NCBI RefSeq assembly: GCF_020873875.1
Contig: NZ_JAHWGU010000049.1
Coordinates: 1 to 43,663, forward strand
Reading direction: 5' to 3'
Source: Actinoplanes sp. DH11
Lineage (GTDB): Bacteria; Actinomycetota; Actinomycetes; Mycobacteriales; Micromonosporaceae
Length of the DNA: 43,663 nt
A program made the position numbers and the translations under genes. The stretch's first letter is position 1. Each line of letters opens with the position of its first letter. Under the pieces are notes generated by a model. It was not told where the DNA came from and did not search any database. It saw only the letters and a program-made list of their open reading frames with translations. This document shows positions 1-8,314 of this stretch, in pieces.

Positions 1-10
1 CCTCGGCCCG

Positions 11-373
11 ATGCAGCCGACGGATCTCAGCCCAGTCCTCCACCTTCAACACCCCTTCCAAGATCAAGGAGGAAGGGGGTCAACTTTCCCGGATCCCTAC
101 GGGGTCACTCTTCAGGAAGCGGCGACAACAGAACGCCCTGGGCCATCGATCACTCTCCAGGAGGTACTTGACTTCGTCACCAGTGCAGAGGCGGACATCC
201 CCATCGTGGTTGATGGTGGCGTCTGCCCCCTCGCCAACCACCTCACCATCGTGCGCTGCGCCGCCGACGGCGCCGAAATGACTCGCGAAGGAGTGGTGCA
301 CCCGCGAGCTGTCGCCGCCGTCCTCGGCTGGGATGCGACGGAACGCCGATCGGAGGAAGTAGCCCGCCGGTGA
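11..373 (+). pseudogene. Sua5/YciO/YrdC-like C-terminal remnant
   Basis: The second half of this 120-residue reading frame reads like the C-terminal part of a threonylcarbamoyl-AMP synthase (Sua5/YrdC). It has a leucine-rich helix, then VVDGG-x-CP, a TIV strand, and an REGVV turn, matching the family pattern DGGxCP...STVV...LREGxI. The N-terminal 45 residues look like arbitrary sequence and no ribosome binding site precedes the first ATG; the purine-rich stretch near position 68-78 lies inside the frame. The nucleotide-binding core of about 150 residues is missing. It is most likely a decayed gene or the end of a gene displaced by recombination, next to another damaged gene downstream. A short unrelated ORF is the alternative. 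Confidence 0.4.
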
Positions 374-449
374 CCGCTACGGCACTTCGTGCGCCAGCGG
401 GTGTCATCATCGGTCGACGCGTGGTGCGCTGTCTCGGCCTGCGTCGGAA

Positions 450-3400
450 ATGCATTCGCCCATCTTGCGGCGCCACATCGGCGCCGCGGAGACGTGGGCC
501 CGCAGTAAGGGCCTGTCGGTCGCCAGCGACTCGCCGTTCGCGCTGGTGTCTGGAGCGGATGCCGGACGGCCCGTTCCCGGGGTCATGCTGGGAAAATCAC
601 ATGGCGATCTGAGCGCCCGCAACATCTTCGTGCAACGCGGGAAGAAGCTCAGAGGCGACTCCTACGTCCTGATCGATTACGACCATTTCATTGACGAGGC
701 GCTCCTCGCGTTCGACCCTATGCACCTGGTTGTCGGGCTGGCCCTGGACGACTTCGACCGCGTCGCGGCGGAGAAGATCCGCGCCGACTGGATCCGGGCG
801 ATCGTCAATCCCGACGTCAGCGACGTCGAACCCGAAGCGCGCACCATCCGCAAGATCGCTCGCCAGGTGCGGGCCGGCGTTCTCGGAGCATTCCCGGACC
901 GGGGCCTTCCGAGTCTGTGGCGTCGGCAGCTACTCCTCGGCCTGGTAGGCGCCGGTCTAATGCACGTCGGCCGGGAGCTGCGCACGAAGTCACCGGACGA
1001 CGCCCGGCGGTGGTGCTACGACCTCGCGGCCGCCGCTGCGGAAGCCGCCCGGCGCAAACTGCCCGGCGCCGGGTCCGGGGAATCGCGCCCTCCGCCGCCG
1101 GCGGCGGCTCGCCAGGACAACCGGCGCAGACGCAGCACGACCATCATCAACCGGGAGTCCGAAAGGGGGACTCTGCGTCACCGGCTGACCGAGGGACCCT
1201 TCGGCGCGGTGGTGATCAATGGCCTCGCCGGCATCGGGAAGTCCGAGGTACTCCACACCGTCCTCGACGACATGGAGTCTGCCGGGGCCGCCGACCCTGC
1301 GCGCGTGTACCGCCAGGTCTTGGACGTGGCGACCCGGCTCGACCTGAAGAGCTTCATAGACGGCCTGGAAGGCCGCGAGGCCTCGCTCACCGAACCGGGC
1401 CACTCCTCGCTAACGCGGCTGGAACGGGTGCTCGATGAACTGGGCGGCCGGCGCGTCATCGTCGCGCTGGACGCTGCCCACAATCTGCTGGCGGAAGGCA
1501 CCCACGAACTCGCCGACGTAGATTTGGACGAGGCCCTCGAACTGCTCACGAACGAGCGGGGTCACCAGGTCTCGGTGGTGTTGGCCTTCCGTGGGCACCC
1601 GACCTCATCGACCGGCGGCACGTGGCCGGGGCGCCACGCACCGATCCCAGTGCCGGAACTCGAAGTCGACGAGTTCTTCAAGTTCCTGAGGCACATCGAT
1701 CGCGACGGAGTGCTCCGGCTCGGCGACCTCGACGACGCCTTCCGCGAGGAGCTGCACGGGCACCTGCAAGGTAACCCGCGCAGCGGCGAGCTCCTCCATG
1801 CCCTAGTGGCCGACGCCGACCGCCCCATGGCCCTTCGTGACCTGGCGACGCTGCTCTTCCAGCAATCACCCGCGCAGGTGCCGCACCAACTCATCCGCCT
1901 GCTGGCCGAACGTCTCGGCGAGCTCCGCGGCAGCGTGCTGCAGGCGTTGGCCGCGTTCGACACCCCGGTCCCAGACTCGGCCGTAATCTCGGCACTCTCC
2001 CCGAAACACCGGGCGGAGGACGTCCGGCCTGCGCTCGACGTGCTCAATCTACGGCGCGTGATCTACCGCAACGACGACGGCGACTACCACCTGCCCGGCG
2101 TCACCGGGACCACCTTCCTCGACCTGGTACCGATGGGCGACGCCGCCCGAGTCAACCTGATGTCGGCCGCGGCTCGCGCGCTGACCGTGCTCCCGGCCAG
2201 GCCGGTGACCGCCGTCCGCGACCTCCGGCTGCGGCTAGCGGAGATCAACGCACTCCTGGGCGCCCGACGGATGGTCGACGCCTACCGGGTCATCGAAGAG
2301 ATCGACATGGCGTACCTGTTCGACTGGAACTGCCGCAAGCTGGTGCTCCGGCAACGCCGGAGGGTGCGTGGCAAGCTCGGCGATCACCACCGCGAGATGA
2401 CGAACGAGGAAGCGCTCGCCGACATCTCACTCACGGTAGGCGACCTTCCGGCGGCGACGGACTCGTTCGCCCGGGCCTTGGCGAAGGCCCGCGCCCTGGG
2501 CGGGGCCGCCGACGCTCAGCGGATCCGGATCAACCAGGCTGGCGCGCATCTCGAGGCCGGCGAGACGCAGCAGGCCCGCGCGCGCTACCGGCTGGTTCGC
2601 GACGACCGGGACGGGGTCGGTGACCTGTCCTTGCGGATGGGCGCCCTCATCGGCCTGGCTGACTGCGACCGGAGGCACGGCCGCTACGGCGCCGCGATCC
2701 GGAACGCCGAGCAGGCGCTCGGTCTACTCGAGCTACCCGCGTACCCGCGCCACCGCGTTCACCGACCTGGAGAGGGTGTTCACCTGGTTACGCCTCTCCC
2801 GTTGGCACATCGAGCAGAACGACCTCGACCAGGCGCGGGATCGTCTGCGCGAGGCGGACTCCGCGGCGTGCCGGCGGGCACCGGACTGGCTGCTGGCCGC
2901 CCGGCGCGACGCCCTAGCCGATCTGCGCCTCGCCGAGGACGAGGCGGTCGAGGCGATCCTCCTGGCCGAGGAGGCCGTCGCGCTGGCCCGCGCCAAGCTC
3001 GACGAGGTGGTGTTGCTCCAGGCACGCACCACGTTGAGCGTCGCCCATCTGCGCCACGGCGATCCGGGCGAGGCCCGCCGGGAGATCGAGCGCGCCCACA
3101 GGCTCCGCCGACGTGACCGCCCGGGCCGCTCGCTGCTGATCCTGGCCGTGCTGGCGCTCACCACCGCACAGACCGGTGACCCGGGCGCCGCGACCGGGCA
3201 CTTCCGCGAGCTCGCCCGAGAGGCAGAGCACCGGCTGCGGGTCGACCGCCTCGATTTCGCCGCCCGGGACATGCTCGGGTTCGGGCTCTGCGGCCTGACC
3301 CTGGCCGGCGACGCCGATGTGCGGGAGGCTGCGGTGCACTTCGATACAGCGCGCCGTCAAGTACGTGACGCACCGGGCCTGGCCGCCCGGCTGCGTTTCC

Positions 3401-3477
3401 TGGTGGAGCAGCTGGAGGGCTGCAGGAATCCGCCGGGCCAGTTGCAGTTGGCCCTCGACGTGCTCCCGGAGAACTAG
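450..3477 (+). pseudogene. Frameshifted kinase-like / STAND NTPase / TPR protein
   Basis: Translation from 450 shows three regions. Residues about 50-80 carry an HGDLSARN catalytic loop (H51, D53, N58) and a DYD metal-binding turn (D76-D78), as in APH/choline-kinase-like phosphotransferases; the whole N-lobe is absent. Residues 258-265 form a Walker A motif (GLAGIGKS) and about 335-341 a Walker B strand (VIVALD), typical of STAND/NB-ARC ATPases. A helical TPR-like region follows. Near 2731-2750 the frame loses sense and becomes Arg/Gly/Pro-rich, while the +1 frame continues as TPR-like helices from about 2745 to the stop at 3477. The uninterrupted wrong frame runs to 3116. The break lies in a local ACCCGCG duplication, so it is either a real frameshift or a sequencing error. 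Such fusions are typical signalling or defence proteins; the specific role is unknown. Confidence 0.6.
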
Positions 3478-3486
3478 GACCGACCC

Positions 3487-4080
3487 TCAGACCAGCCCCG
3501 ACTCGCGGGCCCGCAGCACCGCCTCCAGGCGGGTCCGGACTCCCATCTCACGGTAGAGCGCGCGCAACATTCGATACATCGCACGCTCCGAGTAGCCCAG
3601 GCGATCGGCCAGTTCGGCGACGGTCCCGCCCGCCGCCAGATGGTGCAGCCACACGACGCGATCCATCGCGCCGGGCGCCACGTCCGGCGGCGCGTTGGCC
3701 GCGAGCAGCGCCAGGACGTCCGGCGGCAGAACGGATTGCCCGTCGATCGTCGCCTCGACCGTGCGCCGCAGGAACTCACCGGACACCGTGCGGGGCAGCA
3801 CGGATCGGGCGCCAGCCCGCACCGCCTTGGCTCCCGCGAAGACGGTGGCGTCGTCGAGCAGCGCGATCACCGTGGTGGTGGGCGCAGCGGACAGACGTCG
3901 TAGAAGATCCCAGTCCGACTCGGCCCGGATCGACAGGAACACACAGCAGTCGTGCCGGCGCGACACCCAGCGCACCACATCGGCGGGCGTATCCACGACG
4001 CGGCCTGCGGCCGCCAGAGCCGTTGTGACGCCGTGCCGGAACATCGGCAGCGGATCGACGACAGCAACGCGGACGGCCAC
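3487..4080 (-). CDS. Orphan LuxR/NarL-type regulator with degenerate receiver
   Basis: The 197-residue protein has a receiver-like N-terminal fold (residues 1-125) and a C-terminal GerE/LuxR-like HTH (about 145-195: a VAELADRLGYSERAMYRML helix pair). In the receiver the first acidic pair is reduced to one Asp followed by Pro, the phosphoacceptor strand reads CCVFLSIR with Ser in place of Asp, and the usual Lys after beta-5 is replaced by Arg. Phosphorylation by a histidine kinase is therefore unlikely, and no kinase gene is adjacent. The GTG start at 4080 has an AAGGAG site nine bases upstream. The gene converges on the STAND/TPR gene with only nine bases between stops. A DNA-binding role is likely; the target is unknown. 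Confidence 0.75.
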   Translation of the reverse strand: MAVRVAVVDPLPMFRHGVTTALAAAGRVVDTPADVVRWVSRRHDCCVFLSIRAESDWDLLRRLSAAPTTTVIALLDDATVFAGAKAVRAGARSVLPRTVSGEFLRRTVEATIDGQSVLPPDVLALLAANAPPDVAPGAMDRVVWLHHLAAGGTVAELADRLGYSERAMYRMLRALYREMGVRTRLEAVLRARESGLV

Positions 4081-4251
4081 GCGAGCGGTCTCCTTCCCAC
4101 AGCCTGTGCCCGGGCGGTGTCATCTTGCAACGATCATCGATCGCAGAGAAGCGGCGTGGCAGGACTCTGCCGGTTGATCCGTCATGGACCTGCACCACGC
4201 GCCGCTCGTAGCGTCGTTCCCGGGACCGCTGTGACGTGAGGAGGTGCGCGA

Positions 4252-4515
4252 ATGACCTACGACGATGACCCCCGCCGGCGCGTCACCTACCCGAGCTGGA
4301 GCATGAACCAGCCTGCCCCGCCTCCGGTGTCACAGACCCCGCCGCGAAGGCGTAGGCGTCCGGCGATCAGCCGCACGCAGCACGATCTCATTCTCGGGCT
4401 GGCACGGCAGCATCCGGGGTGGACAGCCCGCGACATCCACCGCTGTATCCGTCACGAGATCGGCCGCAATGACGTTTCGCTGAAAGTGATCAAGCGGGTG
4501 CTCACGAAGGGATGA
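4252..4515 (+). CDS. Small basic hypothetical protein
   Basis: An 87-residue protein starts with ATG behind a strong GAGGAGGT ribosome binding site six bases upstream, so expression is credible. Residues 1-40 are Pro/Arg-rich and probably disordered, including a run of five arginines. Residues 45-87 are predicted helical, with a WTARDIHRCIRHEI stretch followed by a VIKRVLTK helix, which could be a small helix-turn-helix. I do not recognise a family. The basic tail plus a putative HTH suggests nucleic acid binding, which is only an inference. It is transcribed away from the orphan LuxR gene, so the 171-base gap can hold promoters for both. Confidence 0.6.
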   Translation: MTYDDDPRRRVTYPSWSMNQPAPPPVSQTPPRRRRRPAISRTQHDLILGLARQHPGWTARDIHRCIRHEIGRNDVSLKVIKRVLTKG

Positions 4516-5177
4516 CGAGGACGGATATCCGACACCTGCCCGTCGACACGATGTGCCACCTTGTCGTGACGCTCGTCGGTTTGGGCAGTCGCCGCGCGCG
4601 GGTGCGGTTGGGCAGGCCAGTACAGCCGGAACGCCGCTTGATCTGACTGACGGATGGGGCGAGCCGCCGCCGTATTGAACTCCGAGATCAGCGCTAGTTG
4701 AACGCTTGATGGCGGCAACGCTCTTGCCGCTGCTGAACGGCTCGTCGCTGGGTGGCGGGGTGCGTCGCTGTTACGGGTATGCCGGGTGAAGCGCCGCACA
4801 CCCTCAGTGGTGCGGGAGCCGAGGACCGCGCCGATGTCAGCGGCGAACCGAAGACAGGCGGTCACGGCGTTGACAGTCATGATTCACCAGCGGCGGTCGG
4901 GTGACCGGGGCCGTAGCGCCGATGCTGGTGATGGTTCGGGTCGGCGTGACGGCGCTACGGCAGGTGAACGGTGAACCGGTCAGGATGTGCGTCTGCGGAC
5001 GGCCGGTAGCGTCACGATTGGCCCCTGAGCTGCGGGAATGTGGTTCTTATTCTGCCAACTATGGTCCACCAACTATTTCCCCTGGTGAGGGGCCATGAAC
5101 GGCACCTCCCAGCGTTGATGAGCGCGCTCGTTTTCTCTCAGCTTTCTGCCTTACGGCTGCGCGATCCTTCTGCGGTC
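4516..5177. other. Gene-poor 660-bp stretch with inverted repeats
   Basis: I see no convincing gene here; open frames on both strands have no ribosome binding site and an Arg/Ala-rich composition. Two inverted repeats stand out: GCGGCAA/TTGCCGC at 4712-4730 with a five-base loop, and a 12-bp pair at 4910-4921 and 4950-4961. The last 150 bases are less GC-rich than the surroundings. The stretch lies between the small basic protein gene and the 3' end of the minus-strand 695-codon gene. Confidence 0.5.
4910..4961. repeat. 12-bp perfect inverted repeat, 28-base spacer
   Basis: The arm GCCGTAGCGCCG at 4910-4921 is exactly complementary to CGGCGCTACGGC at 4950-4961. The spacer is too long for a simple intrinsic terminator hairpin and no T-run follows. 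It could be a structured RNA element, a binding site or a remnant of a mobile-element end. Confidence 0.5.
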
Positions 5178-7265
5178 TCATGCTTTGCGTCGGTGACGCT
5201 GGACATACGTGTGCCCCGGCGGCAGCGATCCCGCGACGACCTGAGCTTGCCGGACCGCCTCTTCGTAGAGTTCCAGTTGTGCTTGCGAGGCTTCGGCTCC
5301 GTCCGGGAGGCGGCGGACGAAGCCTTGGACGACGTGTGCCCTGCGCGCCCGGGCGTCCGTGGAGTCGTGGCCCCGGAATTTCTCGTCCAGGGGCACTGGC
5401 GTCGACCGGAAACGCAACAGCGGGACTCGTGCCCCGCTGGGGCGCGGCGGGCAGTGCGGTGTGCCGTCCACGTCGACGCTGCCCTCGACGCGGCTGAGAA
5501 CGCCTTTCTGGAGAAGCCGGTCCACGGCCCGGTGCAGCTGATCGGCCCGACGGCCGGGACTGCCAAGACGTCGGCAGTTAGCGACAAGGCCCTGCTCTGC
5601 GATGATCACTGAGCCGTCAGTCCGCAAGTGCCCGAGAACACGCAGGGTCCGCAGCACCCACCCGGCGTCGCTGAGGTCGGGTGCGTCTTGATCCTGGTCG
5701 GAACCGGGCGCTAGTTCCCGGATCACCGTCCCGGAGTGGTAGCGGTCGAAGAACGCGACACCGTCGATCCGGACAGGCGGCCACAGCGCGCTGGTCTTCG
5801 CCGCGACGGACGAGCCGGCCGGCGCCCACTTGAGGGTGAGGATGACTCCGGGCGGTAGGTCCGAGGGCCAGTCCAGGCCGGTGAGTTCCCATTCGCCGCC
5901 TCGGTGCCGCAATCGCACCTGCTGCTCGACCGATCGACGCGTCCGGGAGCCGCCGTTGTAGTCCAGCCGCAGAGTCAGCGGGGCGCCGTCCCGGGCGAGC
6001 GGCAGGGTGATCTCCGGAATCGGGCACCAGCCGCCACGCAGGTGCAGCCGGTGCAGGATGACCTGCCAGACCGCGGGCGGACCGTCCGGCTGCGGGCGGC
6101 GGATCCACTCCGCCGGTTCGACGGGTTCGGCACCGGAGTCCATGGGGTCGGCGGGCGTCGACGGCTTCAGATCCGGTGCGGCGGCCACCGGCAGAGATGC
6201 CTGCGGCGAGGGCTCGGCGATCTTGATCGCTGGATCTACAAATGCCTTCGTACGCTGGACCTCGGCAGCGATTTCCCGGGCACAGCCGGAGCAGGGATGC
6301 GGAGACGTCGGCTCAGGACATTCCCGGCGGTGTCGGGCGCATGCCTCGGACACCGAGGCCGCCAGATCCGGCCAGTTCTGCGCCACCTCGGCGGCTGCGG
6401 CGTTCAGGCATTCCACCCGTGTCTGCTGCACCGTGTCGCTGTGGTAGGCCGCGAGGCACCGGATCCGCAGCTCCTTCTCGGCGTGCGCGGCGATCTCGCT
6501 GAGCGCGCATCCGACGGCGTACAGCCGGCAAGCCTCGCGAAGCTCCGCTGCGGCCGTCCGGCTCCGTCGGTGACGAGGCATGGCCTCCAGTCGGCTCTTG
6601 ATGAGGTCACGATCCTCGCGGAGCCGTCTCGTGACCCGTTTGGAGACCGCGTCCCATCGCGATGTGATCGCCTCATGGGCGGGCAGGGGACTCGCGGCCT
6701 TGAGGCTCGCGATGACGTGGTCGGCGAACTCCGGGTTCGCGAGGTTCAGTAGCCGGCTGACGTCCTCCGGAATCGGAGCCAGGAAGCCGTGGCCGGCCAT
6801 CCAGTCGCCGAAGTCGCGGCTCGGCTTGTCGATGGCGTGCGGACTCAACTGCCGTTGCCGCAGCACACCCGTCAGCGCCTTCGCGAAGGTCTTTCCCGCC
6901 AGGTGCCGCATGACGAGCGCCTCGAGGTGCCCCGATGCGGCTTCGCCGGCATCCGCGTCCGCGAGCCGCCGGCCGATCCGCGCATTGAGTGCCTTGCCGG
7001 CCCTGTTGTGCTCGGCGGCCAGGTCCACCGCGCCGCGTACCCGCTCGCCTCCCGTCAAACTGTTCGCGAGAATCTGCCCCTCGGCGACGACCGCCGCGTA
7101 CCGGAGAGCGGCAACCCGTACGATGCCGGCGCTGTTGTGCCGGATCTTCTCCTGTTCGCCCGGAGTGAGGGCATCCCCCTGGGCCTGCCGGTACAGGAGT
7201 TCGCCGATCTCCACGGCCGGATGATCTTGCTGCACGTCGTGACGATACGACTCTCCCCGCCGCAT
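5178..7265 (-). CDS. Unrecognised 695-residue protein with Cys/His cluster
   Basis: A long uninterrupted frame with normal GC-rich codon use supports a real gene. The N-terminal 300 residues are mostly helical. At about residues 306-328 there is a cluster of the form C-x2-H-x3-C...H-x-C-x2-C, a plausible zinc site. A Pro/Ala-rich linker follows (about 335-400), then a beta-rich part with a WCPIPE turn. At about 545-610 an alpha/beta segment resembles a winged helix (LRTLRVLGHLRTDGS..., then DQLHRAVDRLLQKGVLSRVEG). The C-terminus is basic (YVQRHRRKA). No family name comes to mind. A helical/zinc/winged-helix layout would suit a nucleic-acid-binding replication or mobile-element protein, but that is inference. 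The start at 7265 lacks a clear ribosome binding site, so a later start is possible. It is divergent from the phosphatase fragment, 48 bases away. Confidence 0.65.
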   Translation of the reverse strand: MRRGESYRHDVQQDHPAVEIGELLYRQAQGDALTPGEQEKIRHNSAGIVRVAALRYAAVVAEGQILANSLTGGERVRGAVDLAAEHNRAGKALNARIGRRLADADAGEAASGHLEALVMRHLAGKTFAKALTGVLRQRQLSPHAIDKPSRDFGDWMAGHGFLAPIPEDVSRLLNLANPEFADHVIASLKAASPLPAHEAITSRWDAVSKRVTRRLREDRDLIKSRLEAMPRHRRSRTAAAELREACRLYAVGCALSEIAAHAEKELRIRCLAAYHSDTVQQTRVECLNAAAAEVAQNWPDLAASVSEACARHRRECPEPTSPHPCSGCAREIAAEVQRTKAFVDPAIKIAEPSPQASLPVAAAPDLKPSTPADPMDSGAEPVEPAEWIRRPQPDGPPAVWQVILHRLHLRGGWCPIPEITLPLARDGAPLTLRLDYNGGSRTRRSVEQQVRLRHRGGEWELTGLDWPSDLPPGVILTLKWAPAGSSVAAKTSALWPPVRIDGVAFFDRYHSGTVIRELAPGSDQDQDAPDLSDAGWVLRTLRVLGHLRTDGSVIIAEQGLVANCRRLGSPGRRADQLHRAVDRLLQKGVLSRVEGSVDVDGTPHCPPRPSGARVPLLRFRSTPVPLDEKFRGHDSTDARARRAHVVQGFVRRLPDGAEASQAQLELYEEAVRQAQVVAGSLPPGHTYVQRHRRKA

Positions 7266-7313
7266 AAGAAGGGCCTGCGGGCCAGGCAGGCGTTTCGAGT
7301 GCCCGCGCGAAGC

Positions 7314-7613
7314 ATGAGCCGTCCGAACCGGAACGATGTCATCCGCCGCTACCGGGAACGCATCGCGACACTGCCGGTAACCACCAAGCCCGACCAGACA
7401 CTACTCACGGCAGCCGACGTCGAGATCGAGCGACTGATCTCCGACCGCATCCGGGAGTTCGACCCCGACGCAGTCATCATCGGGGAGGAGGACGGGCGCG
7501 ACGACGAACGCGCCGAAGTCACTGATGTGAGCAAGCTGCTCTACGTGATCGACCCCATCGACGGCACGGCTGAGTTCGTGCGCGCGGGTCACCGCGAGTT
7601 CGCCGGCAGGTAG
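7314..7613 (+). pseudogene. Truncated inositol-monophosphatase-family gene
   Basis: The 99-residue product matches the N-terminal third of the IMPase/HisN family. It shows a TAADVEIERLI helix, the metal-binding GEEDG loop, and the core motif DPIDGTAEFVRAG carrying the Asp residues that bind the catalytic metals. The family is normally 250-270 residues; here the frame stops 14 codons after the DPIDGT motif. In the +1 frame from about 7621 to 7740 there are 40 sense codons (HALLTGVLPGEF...) that could be the next piece of the same gene, suggesting a frameshift and further decay, but this is weak. The C-terminal metal ligand (WDxxA) is missing. The fragment should be inactive. Confidence 0.6.
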
Positions 7614-7823
7614 GCGGTCACATGCGCTCCTCACCGGCGTCCTGCCCGGGGAGTTTCGCTGCGCTTGGACTCACGCAGACGGTGAGCCGTTGGTCTTTGC
7701 GGATGGGCGACGCGTGCGCGGCGGCGTTCTTGGTCACACCGCGTATAGGAAATTCAACCGATGCGGATGCCCATCGGTGCGTCTGAAGATTCTTCCCGAC
7801 GGATCCCCACGGAAGGAATCTTC

Positions 7824-8249
7824 ATGAACATCGACGAGAAGCGCGAGGCCCCCGGCCTGTCGGCATCGGTTGTCGCGCTGTACGGCAGGCTGGCCGACGG
7901 TGATGTGGCGGCTCTGCTGGAGGGCCTGGACCGTGACATCGAGTGGGTGGTGCCGGACGGACTGCACTACGGGGGTGTCTATCGCGGACGGGAGTCGGTG
8001 CTGACGAATGTGTTCGCCCGGTTCGAGACCGAGTGGGTCGGCTTCGCGGTGCAGCCCGACGAGATCTTCGAGGCGGGCGACGTCGTGATCGCCCTGGGCC
8101 ATTACCGGGCCGCCAACCGGGTGACCGGCCGCCCGATGACGTCGCGGTTCGCCCATGTCTGGCGGCTGAGTGACGGCGTGCCGGTACGCTTCGAGACCAT
8201 CCCGGACACCCACGCCATGGTGCGGACCATGACCGTCGAGCCGTCCTGA
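7824..8249 (+). CDS. SnoaL-like / NTF2-fold protein
   Basis: The 141-residue protein has the size and pattern of the SnoaL-like/ketosteroid-isomerase superfamily: an N-terminal helix ending in a DGDVAALLEGLDRDIEWVVP strand, a GRESV helix and a sheet with GDVVIALGHYRA and RFAHVWRLSDGVPVRFE. These proteins are cone-shaped dimers that act as isomerases, hydrolases or binding proteins; the substrate cannot be read from the sequence. The ATG at 7824 is preferred over an upstream in-frame ATG at 7761 because GGAAGG lies eight bases before it. It is followed 65 bases later by the HD-GYP gene in the same direction. Confidence 0.8.
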   Translation: MNIDEKREAPGLSASVVALYGRLADGDVAALLEGLDRDIEWVVPDGLHYGGVYRGRESVLTNVFARFETEWVGFAVQPDEIFEAGDVVIALGHYRAANRVTGRPMTSRFAHVWRLSDGVPVRFETIPDTHAMVRTMTVEPS

Positions 8250-8314
8250 CGCGGCCTGGGTGGGGCCCGTTCTGACGCTGAGAGTGGTCCCGGCGACCAC
8301 ATTCCGGAGGTGCT

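Noticed and set aside
4452..4880. 142-codon minus-strand frame in the gene-poor stretch
   Set aside because: It overlaps the 3' end of a better-supported gene, lacks a ribosome binding site and matches no family I can name, although its middle part is less random-looking than usual.
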